Assembly (NCBI GenBank): GCA_964057225.1
Contig: OZ059894.1
Span: 18,134,476-18,198,475, forward strand
Direction: 5' to 3'
Origin: Auanema rhodensis
Taxonomy: Eukaryota; Nematoda; Chromadorea; Rhabditida; Rhabditidae
Length of the DNA stretch: 64,000 bases
Below the pieces are notes generated by a model that saw only the letters and a list, made by a program, of their open reading frames with translations, ran no database searches and was not told the DNA's origin. The position numbers and the translations under genes are program-made. This document shows, piece by piece, positions 51,901 to 64,000 of the stretch. Every line of letters begins with the position of its first letter. Position 1 is the stretch's first letter.

Positions 51901-54118
51901 TCATGTGCACATCACGTGTACATTTAATTAGCATAAATTAAAGTTCAAGTAAATTTTAAAGTCATGGTTACCATGCACCTATATCAATTAAAATTTGTTT
52001 TCAGTCTAATATGGAAATGGAGAATCTAATTTTGAAAACCGCATCTCTTTATCTTTTACGGGAAGCGAGTTACATACCATGTGCACATCACGTGTACATT
52101 TGATTAGCATAAATTAAAGTTCACGTAAATTTAAAAGTCATGGTTACCATGCACCAGTATCAATGAAAATTTGTTTTTGGACTAATATGGCCATAGGGAA
52201 TCTAATTTTGAAAACGGCATCTCTTCATCTTTGAGTTACATACCATGTGTACATCACGTGTACATTAAATTAGCATAAATTAAAGTTCACGTAAATTTCA
52301 AAGTCATGGTTACCATGCACCTATATCAATAAAAATTTGTTTTTGGACTAATATGGCCATAGGGAATCTAATTTTGAAAACGGCATCTCTTCATCTTTGA
52401 GTTTCATACCATGTGTACATCACGTGTACATTTAATTAGCATAAATTAAAGTTCACGTAAATTTCAAAGTCATGGTTACCATGCACCTATATCAATAAAA
52501 ATTTGTTTTTGGACTAATATGGCCATAGGGAATCTAATTTTGAAAACGGCATCTCTTCATCTTTGAGTTACATACCATGTGTACATCACGTGTACATTTA
52601 ATTAGCATAAATTAAAGTTCACGTAAATTTCAAAATCATGGTTACCATGCACCAGTATCAATGAAAATTTGTTTTTGGACTAATATGGCCATAGGGAATC
52701 TAATTTTGAAAACGGCATCTCTTCATCTTTGAGTTACATACCATGTGTACATCACGTGTACATTTAATTAGCATAAATTAAAGTTCACGTAAATTTCAAA
52801 GTCATGGTTACCTTGCACCAGTATCAATGAAAATTTGTTTTTGGACTAATATGGCCATAGGGAATCTAATTTTGAAAACGGCATCTCTTCATCTTTGAGT
52901 TACATACCATGTGCACATCACGTGTACATTTAATTAGCATAAATTAAAGTTCACGTAAATTTCAAAGTCATGGTTACCATGCAGCAGTATCAATGAAAAT
53001 TTGTTTTTGGACTAATATGGCCATAGGGAATCTAATTTTCAAAACCCCATCTCTTTATCTTTTACGGAAAGCGAGTTACATACCACGTGCCCATCACGTG
53101 TACATTTAATTAGCATAAATTAAAGTTCACGTAAATTTCAAAGTCATGGTTACCTTGCACCAGTATCAATGAAAATTTGTTTTCGGACTAATATGGCCAT
53201 AGGGAATCTAATTTTCAAAACCCCATCTCTTTATCTTTTACGGAAAGCGAGTTACATACCATGTGCACATCACGTGTACATTTAATTAGCATAAATTAAA
53301 GTTCACGTAAATTTCAAAGTCATGGTTACCATGCACCAGTATAAATGAAAATTTGTTTTTGGACTAATATGGCCATAGGGAATCTAATTTTGAAAACCCC
53401 ATCTCTTTATCTTTTACGGAAAGCGAGTTACATATCATGTGCACATCACGTGTACATTTAATTAGCATAAATTAAAGTTCAAGTAAATTTTAAAGTCATG
53501 GTTACCATGCACCAATATCCATAAAAATTTGTTTTTAGACTAATATGGACATGGGGAATCTAATTTTGAAAACCGCATCTCGTTATCTTTAACGGGAAAC
53601 GAGTTACATATCATGTGTACATCACGTGTACATTTAATTAGCATAAATTAAAGTTCACGTAAATTTCAAAGTCATGGTTACCATGCACCAGTATCAATGA
53701 AAATTTGTTTTTGGACTAATATGGCCATAGGGAATCTAATTTTGAAAACGGCATCTCTTCATCTTTGAGTTACATACCATGTGTACATCACGTGTACATT
53801 TAATTAGCATAAATTAAAGTTCACGTAAATTTCAAAGTCATGGTTACCATGCACCAGTATCAATGAAAATTTGTTTTTGGACTAATATGGCCATAGGGAA
53901 TCTAATTTTCAAAACCCCATCTCTTTATCTTTGACGGAAAGCGAGTTACATACCACGTGCCCATCACGTGTACATTTAATTAGCATAAATTAAAGTTCAC
54001 GTAAATTTCAAAGTCATGGTTACCATGCACCAGTATCAATGAAAATTTGTTTTTGGACTAATATGGCCATAGGGAATCTAATTTTGAAAACGGCATCTCT
54101 TCATCTTTGAGTTACATA
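51901..54118 (+). repeat. Domain III block after the super-unit
   Basis: Thirteen monomers: (N/P')-A-L-L-A-A-K-C-K-N-A-K'-A. The first is a recombinant with an N left half (agttcaagt) and a P' centre. K at 52907 has atgcagcagtat, seen again at 59777. N at 53435 has ctcgttatc. K' has tttgacgg. The series K-C-K-N-A-K'-A returns in the next block. Confidence 0.83.
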
Positions 54119-56356
54119 CCATGTGTACATCACGTGTACATTAAATTAGCATAAATTAAAGTTCACGTAAATTTCAAAGTCATGGTTACCAAGCACCTAT
54201 ATCAATAAAAATTTGTTTTTAGTCTAAAATGGCCACGGGGAATCTAATTATGAAAACCGCATCTCTTTATCTTTCACGGAAAGAGAGTTACATATCATGT
54301 GCACATCACGTGTACATTTAATTAGCATAAATTAAAGTTCACGTAAATTTAAAAGTCATGGTTACCATGCACCTATATCAATAAAAATTTGTTTTCAGTC
54401 TAATATGGAAATGGGGAATCTAATTTTGAAAACCGCATCTCTTTATCTTTTACGGGAAGCGAGTTACATACCATGTGCACATCACGTGTACATTTAATTA
54501 GCATAAATTAAAGTTCACGTAAATTTCAAAGTCATGGTTACCATGCACCAGTATCAATGAAAATTTGTTTTTGGACTAATATGGCCATAGGGAATCTAAT
54601 TTTGAAAACGGCATCTCTTCATCTTTGAGTTACATACCATGTGTACATCACGTGTACATTAAATTAGCATAAATTAAAGTTCACGTAAATTTCAAAGTCA
54701 TGGTTACCAAGCACCTATATCAATAAAAATTTGTTTTCAGTCTAAAATGGCCACGGGGAATCTAATTATGAAAACCGCATCTCTTTATCTTTCACGGAAA
54801 GAGAGTTACATATCATGTGCACATCACGTGTACATTTAATTAGCATAAATTAAAGTTCACGTAAATTTAAAAGTCATGGTTACCATGCACCTATATCAAT
54901 AAAAATTCGTTTTCAGTCTAATATGGCCATGGGGAATCTAATTTTGAAAACGGCATCTCTTCATCTTAGAGTTACATACCATGTGTACATCACGTGTACA
55001 TTTAATTAGCATAAATTAAAGTTCACGTAAATTTTAAAGTCATGGTTACCTTGCACCAGTATCAATGAAAATTTGTTTTTGGACTAATATGGCCATAGGG
55101 AATCTAATTTTGAAAACGGCATCTCTTCATCTTTGAGTTACATACCATGTGCACATCACGTGTACATTTAATTAGCATAAATTAAAGTTCACGTAAATTT
55201 CAAAGTCATGGTTACCATGCACCAGTATCAATGAAAATTTGTTTTTGGACTAATATGGCCATAGGGAATCTAATTTTCAAAACCCCATCTCTTTATCTTT
55301 TACGGAAAGCGAGTTACATACCACGTGCCCATCACGTGTACATTTAATTAGCATAAATTAAAGTTCACGTAAATTTCAAAGTCATGGTTACCTTGCACCA
55401 GTATCAATGAAAATTTGTTTTCGGACTAATATGGCCATGGGGAATCTAATTTTGAAAACCGCATCTCTTTATCTTTTACGGAAAGCGAGTTACATACCAT
55501 GTGCACATCACGTGTACATTTAATTAGCATAAATTAAAGTTCACGTAAATTTCAAAGTCATGGTTACCATGCACCAGTATAAATGAAAATTTGTTTTTGG
55601 ACTAATATGGCCATAGGGAATCTAATTTTGAAAACCCCATCTCTTTATCTTTTACGGAAAGCGAGTTACATATCATGTGCACATCACGTGTACATTTAAT
55701 TAGCATAAATTAAAGTTCAAGTAAATTTTAAAGTCATGGTTACCATGCACCAATATCCATAAAAATTTGTTTTTAGACTAATATGGACATGGGGAATCTA
55801 ATTTTGAAAACCGCATCTCGTTATCTTTAACGGGAAACGAGTTACATATCATGTGTACATCACGTGTACATTTAATTAGCATAAATTAAAGTTCACGTAA
55901 ATTTCAAAGTCATGGTTACCATGCACCAGTATCAATGAAAATTTGTTTTTGGACTAATATGGCCATAGGGAATCTAATTTTGAAAACGGCATCTCTTCAT
56001 CTTTGAGTTACATACCATGTGTACATCACGTGTACATTTAATTAGCATAAATTAAAGTTCACGTAAATTTCAAAGTCATGGTTACCATGCACCAGTATCA
56101 ATGAAAATTTGTTTTTGGACTAATATGGCCATAGGGAATCTAATTTTCAAAACCCCATCTCTTTATCTTTGACGGAAAGCGAGTTACATACCACGTGCCC
56201 ATCACGTGTACATTTAATTAGCATAAATTAAAGTTCACGTAAATTTCAAAGTCATGGTTACCATGCACCAGTATCAATGAAAATTTGTTTTTGGACTAAT
56301 ATGGCCATAGAGAATCTAATTTTGAAAACGGCATCTCTTCATCTTTGAGTTACATA
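54119..56356 (+). repeat. Domain III 13-mer, 2,238 bp
   Basis: Order Q-P-A-Q-M-A-K-C-K-N-A-K'-A with five 166-bp members. Q is defined by ttaccaagcacc, gtctaaaatggccacgggg, aatctaattatg and the tail cacggaaagagag. Q is absent from the rest of the window to the left, so it arose or entered the array here. Confidence 0.88.
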
Positions 56357-57900
56357 CCATGTGTACATCACGTGTACATTAAATTAGCATAAATTAAAGT
56401 TCACGTAAATTTCAAAGTCATGGTTACCAAGCACCTATATCAATAAAAATTTGTTTTTAGTCTAAAATGGCCACGGGGAATCTAATTATGAAAACCGCAT
56501 CTCTTTATCTTTCACGGAAAGAGAGTTACATATCATGTGCACATCACGTGTACATTTAATTAGCATAAATTAAAGTTCACGTAAATTTCAAAGTCATGGT
56601 TACCAAGCACCTATATCAATAAAAATTTGTTTTCAGTCTAATATGGAAATGGGGAATCTAATTTTGAAAACCGCATCTCTTTATCTTTTACGGGAAGCGA
56701 GTTACATACCATGTGCACATCACGTGTACATTTAATTAGCATAAATTAAAGTTCACGTAAATTTCAAAGTCATGGTTACCATGCACCAGTATCAATGAAA
56801 ATTTGTTTTTGGACTAATATGGCCATAGGGAATCTAATTTTGAAAACGGCATCTCTTCATCTTTGAGTTACATACCATGTGTACATCACGTGTACATTAA
56901 ATTAGCATAAATTAAAGTTCACGTAAATTTCAAAGTCATGGTTACCAAGCACCTATATCAATAAAAATTTGTTTTCAGTCTAAAATGGCCACGGGGAATC
57001 TAATTATGAAAACCGCATCTCTTTATCTTTCACGGAAAGAGAGTTACATATCATGTGCACATCACGTGTACATTTAATTAGCATAAATTAAAGTTCACGT
57101 AAATTTAAAAGTCATGGTTACCATGCACCTATATCAATAAAAATTCGTTTTCAGTCTAATATGGCCATGGGGAATCTAATTTTGAAAACGGCATCTCTTC
57201 ATCTTAGAGTTACATACCATGTGTACATCACGTGTACATTTAATTAGCATAAATTAAAGTTCACGTAAATTTTAAAGTCATGGTTACCTTGCACCAGTAT
57301 CAATGAAAATTTGTTTTTGGACTAATATGGCCATAGGGAATCTAATTTTGAAAACGGCATCTCTTCATCTTTGAGTTACATACCATGTGCACATCACGTG
57401 TACATTTAATTAGCATAAATTAAAGTTCACGTAAATTTCAAAGTCATGGTTACCATGCACCAGTATCAATGAAAATTTGTTTTTGGACTAATATGGCCAT
57501 AGGGAATCTAATTTTCAAAACCCCATCTCTTTATCTTTGACGGAAAGCGAGTTACATACCACGTGCCCATCACGTGTACATTTAATTAGCATAAATTAAA
57601 GTTCACGTAAATTTCAAAGTCATGGTTACCTTGCACCAGTATCAATGAAAATTTGTTTTCGGACTAATATGGCCATGGGGAATCTAATTTTGAAAACCGC
57701 ATCTCTTTATCTTTCACGGAAAGCGAGTTTCATACCATGTGCACATCACGTGTACATTTAATTAGCATAAATTAAAGTTCACGTAAATTTCAAAGTCATG
57801 GTTACCATGCACCAGTATCAATGAAAATTTGTTTTTGGACTAATATGGCCATAGGGAATCTAATTTTGAAAACGGCATCTCTTCATCTTTGAGTTACATA
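56357..57900 (+). repeat. Domain III 9-mer, 1,544 bp
   Basis: Order Q-P-A-Q-M-A-K'-C-A. Shares the 8-mer core Q-P-A-Q-M-A-K-C with 54119 and 57901; the K-N-A-K' part of the 13-mer is lost. P at 56533 has ttaccaagcacc, i.e. the Q left half. The C tail ends gagtttcatacc, shared with 59103. Confidence 0.88.
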
Positions 57901-60812
57901 CCATGTGTACATCACGTGTACATTAAATTAGCATAAATTAAAGTTCACGTAAATTTCAAAGTCATGGTTACCAAGCACCTATATCAATAAAAATTTGTTT
58001 TTAGTCTAAAATGGCCACGGGGAATCTAATTATGAAAACCGCATCTCTTTATCTTTCACGGAAAGAGAGTTACATATCATGTGCACATCACGTGTACATT
58101 TAATTAGCATAAATTAAAGTTCACGTAAATTTAAAAGTCATGGTTACCATGCACCTATATCAATAAAAATTTGTTTTCAGTCTAATATGGAAATGGGGAA
58201 TCTAATTTTGAAAACCGCATCTCTTTATCTTTTACGGGAAGCGAGTTACATACCATGTGCACATCACGTGTACATTTAATTAGCATAAATTAAAGTTCAC
58301 GTAAATTTCAAAGTCATGGTTACCATGCACCAGTATCAATGAAAATTTGTTTTTGGACTAATATGGCCATAGGGAATCTAATTTTGAAAACGGCATCTCT
58401 TCATCTTTGAGTTACATACCATGTGTACATCACGTGTACATTAAATTAGCATAAATTAAAGTTCACGTAAATTTCAAAGTCATGGTTACCAAGCACCTAT
58501 ATCAATAAAAATTTGTTTTCAGTCTAAAATGGCCACGGGGAATCTAATTATGAAAACCGCATCTCTTTATCTTTCACGGAAAGAGAGTTACATATCATGT
58601 GCACATCACGTGTACGTTTAATTAGCATAAATTAAAGTTCACGTAAATTTAAAAGTCATGGTTACCATGCACCTATATCAATAAAAATTCGTTTTCAGTC
58701 TAATATGGCCATGGGGAATCTAATTTTGAAAACGGCATCTCTTCATCTTAGAGTTACATACCATGTGTACATCACGTGTACATTTAATTAGCATAAATTA
58801 AAGTTCACGTAAATTTTAAAGTCATGGTTACCTTGCACCAGTATCAATGAAAATTTGTTTTTGGACTAATATGGCCATAGGGAATCTAATTTTGAAAACG
58901 GCATCTCTTCATCTTTGAGTTACATACCATGTGCACATCACGTGTACATTTAATTAGCATAAATTAAAGTTCACGTAAATTTCAAAGTCATGGTTACCAT
59001 GCACCAGTATCAATGAAAATTTGTTTTTGGACTAATATGGCCATAGGGAATCTAATTTTCAAAACCCCATCTCTTTATCTTTGACGGAAAGCGAGTTACA
59101 TACCACGTGCCCATCACGTGTACATTTAATTAGCATAAATTAAAGTTCACGTAAATTTCAAAGTCATGGTTACCTTGCACCAGTATCAATGAAAATTTGT
59201 TTTCGGACTAATATGGCCATGGGGAATCTAATTTTGAAAACCGCATCTCTTTATCTTTCACGGAAAGCGAGTTTCATACCATGTGCACATCACGTGTACA
59301 TTTAATTAGCATAAATTAAAGTTCACGTAAATTTCAAAGTCATGGTTACCATGCACCAGTATAAATGAAAATTTGTTTTTGGACTAATATGGCCATAGGG
59401 AATCTAATTTTGAAAACGGCATCTCTTCATCTTTGAGTTTCATACCATGTGTACATCACGTGTACATTTAATTAGCATAAATTAAAGTTCACGTAAATTT
59501 CAAAGTCATGGTTACCATGCACCTATATCAATAAAAATTTGTTTTTGGACTAATATGGCCATAGGGAATCTAATTTTGAAAACGGCATCTCTTCATCTTT
59601 GAGTTACATACCATGTGTACATCACGTGTACATTTAATTAGCATAAATTAAAGTTCACGTAAATTTCAAAGTCATGGTTACCTTGCACCAGTATCAATGA
59701 AAATTTGTTTTTGGACTAATATGGCCATAGGGAATCTAATTTTGAAAACGGCATCTCTTCATCTTTGAGTTACATACCATGTGCACATCACGTGTACATT
59801 TAATTAGCATAAATTAAAGTTCACGTAAATTTCAAAGTCATGGTTACCATGCAGCAGTATCAATGAAAATTTGTTTTTGGACTAATATGGCCATAGGGAA
59901 TCTAATTTTCAAAACCCCATCTCTTTATCTTTTACGGAAAGCGAGTTACATACCATGTGCACATCACGTGTACATTTAATTAGCATAAATTAAAGTTCAC
60001 GTAAATTTCAAAGTCATGGTTACCATGCACCAGTATAAATGAAAATTTGTTTTTGGACTAATATGGCCATAGGGAATCTAATTTTGAAAACCCCATCTCT
60101 TTATCTTTTACGGAAAGCGAGTTACATATCAAGTGCACATCACGTGTACATTTAATTAGCATAAATTAAAGTTCAAGTAAATTTTAAAGTCATGGTTACC
60201 ATGCACCAATATCCATAAAAATTTGTTTTTAGACTAATATGGACATGGGGAATCTAATTTTGAAAACCGCATCTCGTTATCTTTAACGGGAAACGAGTTA
60301 CATATCATGTGTACATCACGTGTACATTTAATTAGCATAAATTAAAGTTCACGTAAATTTCAAAGTCATGGTTACCATGCACCAGTATCAATGAAAATTT
60401 GTTTTTGGACTAATATGGCCATAGGGAATCTAATTTTGAAAACGGCATCTCTTCATCTTTGAGTTACATACCATGTGTACATCACGTGTACATTTAATTA
60501 GCATAAATTAAAGTTCACGTAAATTTCAAAGTCATGGTTACCATGCACCAGTATCAATGAAAATTTGTTTTTGGACTAATATGGCCATAGGGAATCTAAT
60601 TTTCAAAACCCCATCTCTTTATCTTTGACGGAAAGCGAGTTACATACCACGTGCCCATCACGTGTACATTTAATTAGCATAAATTAAAGTTCACGTAAAT
60701 TTCAAAGTCATGGTTACCATGCACCAGTATCAATGAAAATTTGTTTTTGGACTAATATGGCCATAGGGAATCTAATTTTGAAAACGGCATCTCTTCATCT
60801 TTGAGTTACATA
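57901..60812 (+). repeat. Domain III 17-mer, 2,912 bp
   Basis: Order Q-P-A-Q-M-A-K'-C-A-L-A-K-K-N-A-K'-A with eight 166-bp members. The first nine monomers repeat 56357-57900; the rest (L-A-K with gcagcag, K, N, A, K', A) resemble 52409-54118 with the C monomer lost. N begins tcaagtgcac. Confidence 0.86.
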
Positions 60813-62190
60813 CCATGTGTACATCACGTGTACATTAAATTAGCATAAATTAAAGTTCACGTAAATTTCAAAGTCATGGTTACCAAGCACCTATATCAAT
60901 AAAAATTTGTTTTTAGTCTAAAATGGCCACGGGGAATCTAATTATGAAAACCGCATCTCTTTATCTTTCACGGAAAGAGAGTTACATATCATGTGCACAT
61001 CACGTGTACATTTAATTAGCATAAATTAAAGTTCACGTAAATTTAAAAGTCATGGTTACCATGCACCTATATCAATAAAAATTTGTTTTCAGTCTAATAT
61101 GGAAATGGGGAATCTAATTTTGAAAACCGCATCTCTTTATCTTTTACGGGAAGCGAGTTACATACCATGTGCACATCACGTGTACATTTAATTAGCATAA
61201 ATTAAAGTTCACGTAAATTTCAAAGTCATGGTTACCATGCACCAGTATCAATGAAAATTTGTTTTTGGACTAATATGGCCATAGGGAATCTAATTTTGAA
61301 AACGGCATCTCTTCATCTTTGAGTTACATACCATGTGTACATCACGTTTACATTTAATTAGCATAAATTAAAGTTCACGTAAATTTCAAAGTCATGGTTA
61401 CCTTGCACCAGTATCAATGAAAATTTGTTTTTGGACTAATATGGCCATAGGGAATCTAATTTTGAAAACGGCATCTCTTCATCTTTGAGTTACATACCAT
61501 GTGCACATCACGTGTACATTTAATTAGCATAAATTAAAGTTCACGTAAATTTCAAAGTCATGGTTACCATGCACCAGTATCAATGAAAATTTGTTTTTGG
61601 ACTAATATGGCCATAGGGAATCTAATTTTCAAAACCCCATCTCTTTATCTTTGACGGAAAGCGAGTTACATACCACGTGCCCATCACGTGTACATTTAAT
61701 TAGCATAAATTAAAGTTCACGTAAATTTCAAAGTCATGGTTACCTTGCACCAGTATCAATGAAAATTTGTTTTCGGACTAATATGGCCATGGGGAATCTA
61801 ATTTTGAAAACCGCATCTCTTTATCTTTCACGGAAAGCGAGTTACATACCATGTGCACATCACGTGTACATTTAATTAGCATAAATTAAAGTTCACGTAA
61901 ATTTCAAAGTCATGGTTACCATGCACCAGTATAAATGAAAATTTGTTTTAGGACTAATATGGCCATAGGGAATCTAATTTTGAAAACCCCATCTCTTTAT
62001 CTTTTACGGAAAGCGAGTTACATATCATGTGCACATCACGTGTACATTTAATTAGCATAAATTAAAGTTCAAGTAAATTTTAAAGTCATGGTTACCATGC
62101 ACCAGTATCAATGAAAATTTGTTTTTGGACTAATATGGCCATAGGGAATCTAATTTTGAAAACGGCATCTCTTCATCTTTGAGTTACATA
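60813..62190 (+). repeat. Domain III block: Q-P-A-A-K'-C-K-N/A
   Basis: Eight monomers, 1,378 bp. The second Q and M of the core are lost. The A at 61331 has lost CACGTG (cgtttac). The monomer at 62025-62190 has an N left half (agttcaagt, aaattttaaa) and an A centre and tail, another recombinant. Confidence 0.84.
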
Positions 62191-64000
62191 CCATGTGTAC
62201 ATCACGTGTACATTAAATTAGCATAAATTAAAGTTCACGTAAATTTCAAAGTCATGGTTACCAAGCACCTATATCAATAAAAATTTGTTTTTAGTCTAAA
62301 ATGGCCACGGGGAATCTAATTATGAAAACCGCATCTCTTTATCTTTCACGGAAAGAGAGTTACATATCATGTGCACATCACGTGTACATATAATTAGCAT
62401 AAATTAAAGTTCACGTAAATTTCAAAGTCATGGTTACCATGCACCAGTATAAATGAAAATTTGTTTTTGGACTAATATGGCCATAGGGAATCTAATTTTG
62501 AAAACCCCATCTCTTTATCTTTTACGGAAAGCGAGTTACATATCATGTGCACATCACGTGTACATTTAATTAGCATAAACTAAAGTTCAAGTAAATTTTA
62601 AAGTCATGGTTACCATGCACCAATATCCATAAAAATTTGTTTTTAGACTAATATGGACATGGGGAATCTAATTTTGAAAACCGCATCTCTTTATCTTTAA
62701 CGGGAAACGAGTTACATATCATGTGTACATCACGTGTACATTTAATTAGCATAAATTAAAGTTCACGTAAATTTCAAAGTCATGGTTACCATGCACCAGT
62801 ATCAATGAAAATTTGTTTTTGGACTAATATGGCCATAGGGAATCTAATTTTGAAAACGGCATCTCTTCATCTTTGAGTTACATACCATGTGTACATCACG
62901 TGTACATTAAATTAGCATAAATTAAAGTTCACGTAAATTTCAAAGTCATGGTTACCATGCACCTGTATCAATAAAAATTTGTTTTTAGTCTAAAATGGCC
63001 ACGGGGAATCTAATTATGAAAACCGCATCTCTTTATCTTTCACGGAAAGAGAGTTACATATCATGTGCACATCACGTGTACATTTAATTAGCATAAATTA
63101 AAGTTCACGTAAATTTAAAAGTCATGGTTACCATGCACCAGTATCAATGAAAATTTGTTTTTGGACTAATATGGCCATAGGGAATCTAATTTTGAAAACG
63201 GCATCTCTTCATCTTTGAGTTACATACCATGTGTACATTACGTGTACATTAAATTAGCATAAATTAAAGTTCACGTAAATTTCAAAGTCATGGTTACCAT
63301 GCACCTGTATCAATAAAAATTTGTTTTTAGTCTAAAATGGCCACGGGGAATCTAATTATGAAAACCGCATCTCTTTATCTTTCACGGAAAGAGAGTTACA
63401 TATCATGTGCACATCACGTGTACATTAAATTAGCATAAATTAAAGTTCACGTAAATTTAAAAGTCATGGTTACCATGCACCTATATCAATAAAAATTTGT
63501 TTTCAGTCTAATATGGAAATGGAGAATCTAATTTTGAAAACCGCATCTCTTTATCTTTTACGGGAAGCGAGTTACATACCAAGTGCACATCACGTGTACA
63601 TTTAATTAGCATAAATTAAAGTTCACGTAAATTTCAAAGTCATGGTTACCTTGCACCAGTATCAATGAAAATTTGTTTTCGGACTAATATGGCCATGGGG
63701 AATCTAATTTTGAAAACCGCATCTCTTTATCTTTTACGGAAAGCGAGTTACATACCATGTGCACATCACGTGTACATTTAATTAGCATAAATTAAAGTTC
63801 ACGTAAATTTCAAAGTCATGGTTACCATGCACCAGTATAAATGAAAATTTGTTTTTGGACTAATATGGCCATAGGGAATCTAATTTTGAAAACCCCATCT
63901 CTTTATCTTTTACGGAAAGCGAGTTACATATCATGTGCACATCACGTGTACATTTAATTAGCATAAATTAAAGTTCACGTAAATTTAAAAGTCATGGTTA
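62191..64000 (+). repeat. Terminal domain III block, cut by window end
   Basis: Ten full monomers Q-K-N-A-Q-A-Q-P-C-K and a 70-bp partial from 63931. Two Q copies here (62885, 63227) have ttaccatgcacctgtatc, an intact dyad, unlike the earlier Q copies. A-Q repeats as a 342-bp dimer. The array clearly continues beyond 64000. Confidence 0.85.

Larger units (their letters stand above)
47136..51960. repeat. 7,448-bp super-unit, copy 2, truncated
   Basis: Follows copy 1 base for base in the sampled stretches until the N monomer at 51901. After ttaccatgcacc the centre becomes that of P' (ctatatcaattaaa), found in copy 1 at 46398 instead of 44532. This corresponds to an in-register loss of 1,866 bp (11 monomers, seven of them 166 bp). 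After that the order no longer follows copy 1 simply. Confidence 0.85.
1..64000. repeat. Satellite array of 176/166-bp monomers filling the window
   Basis: Every part of the window except 25049-25184 and a few junction bases aligns to one repeat. Monomers begin at ccatgtg or tcatgtg and end at gagttacata; starts at 1, 167, 343, 519, 695, 871 and 1047 show the 166- and 176-bp steps, and the same stepping holds to the last complete start at 63931. The array enters already in progress at base 1 and is cut mid-monomer at 64000, so its full length is greater than 64 kb. GC is about 32% in a typical monomer. A length near one nucleosome repeat and nested higher-order structure are typical of centromeric or pericentromeric satellites in plants and animals; the chromosomal position here is inference. 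No gene, RNA gene or gene-bearing gap over 300 bp was found. Confidence 0.98.

Noticed and set aside
1-64000. Protein-coding genes in the repeat
   Set aside because: Every intact monomer has stops in all six frames within 20 bp, and neither 166 nor 176 is a multiple of three, so frames shift each unit. Any open stretch is shorter than about one monomer and is a repeat shadow.
1-64000. CRISPR array
   Set aside because: The repeated units are 166-176 bp and abut directly. There are no short repeats with unique spacers, and no cas genes.
1-64000. Whole window as an assembly artefact
   Set aside because: Private variants are shared in ordered, nested patterns and the junctions look templated, which fits biology. 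Collapsed or duplicated copies, above all the 7,448-bp pair, still cannot be excluded from sequence alone.

Overview
The whole 64-kb window is satellite DNA. It holds one continuous tandem array that runs off both ends, built from about 365 monomers of an AT-rich (about 32% GC by hand count of one monomer) 176-bp repeat and a 166-bp variant that lacks 10 bp near its 3' end. I found no protein-coding gene, rRNA, tRNA, CRISPR array or recognisable complete transposon. A 20-bp element in nearly every monomer carries stop codons in all six frames, so no long reading frame can exist. This kind of array is typical of eukaryotic centromeric or pericentromeric heterochromatin. The monomer matches no named satellite that I recognise, so the species is left open. 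CpG is not depleted in the monomer (5 seen, about 4.6 expected in a typical copy), which argues weakly against a heavily CpG-methylated vertebrate genome.

Monomers fall into recurring types, which I letter in the features by their central third (for example A = 166 bp with ggactaatatggccat; B = aatatcc...agactaatatggaaat; C = ttaccttgcacc...cggact; G = gcgcc; H = ctatatc...cagtctaatatggaaat). The types recur in order and give higher-order repeats (HORs). Domain I (1-25048) follows a cycle A-B-C-D-E-F-G-Hn with 2,454-, 3,500- and 3,324-bp units and many in-register gains and losses; about 11% of its monomers are 166 bp. Its right edge is a 136-bp non-satellite insertion (25049-25184), the only foreign sequence in the window. 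Domain II (25185-39523) has a different 14-mer of 2,414 bp rich in alternating A-B dimers, and 124-bp truncated monomers. It ends in a large inverted segment (36748-39523) that mirrors its own left flank. Domain III (about 39524-64000) has a third set of types (A with aatcta, K, L, M, N, P, Q), about 41% 166-bp monomers where counted (51901-63930), and a 7,448-bp tandem super-unit (39688-47135 and 47136 onward) that itself contains inverted segments; its last 10 kb is a fresh HOR built on an 8-monomer core.

Orientation switches eight times: + to 36747, - to 39523, + to 39687, - to about 40911, + to 46561, - to 46971, + to 47135, - to about 48359, then + to the end. All switches lie between 36.7 and 48.4 kb. 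Each monomer also carries three short dyads (around gtgcac/cacgtg, TTTAATT/AATTAAA and CATGGT/ACCATG) within about 75 bp. The most interesting points are the clustered fold-back inversions, HOR families whose borders coincide with structural lesions, and the conserved dyad block. Coordinates of monomer starts use the ccatgtg/tcatgtg boundary after gagttacata.
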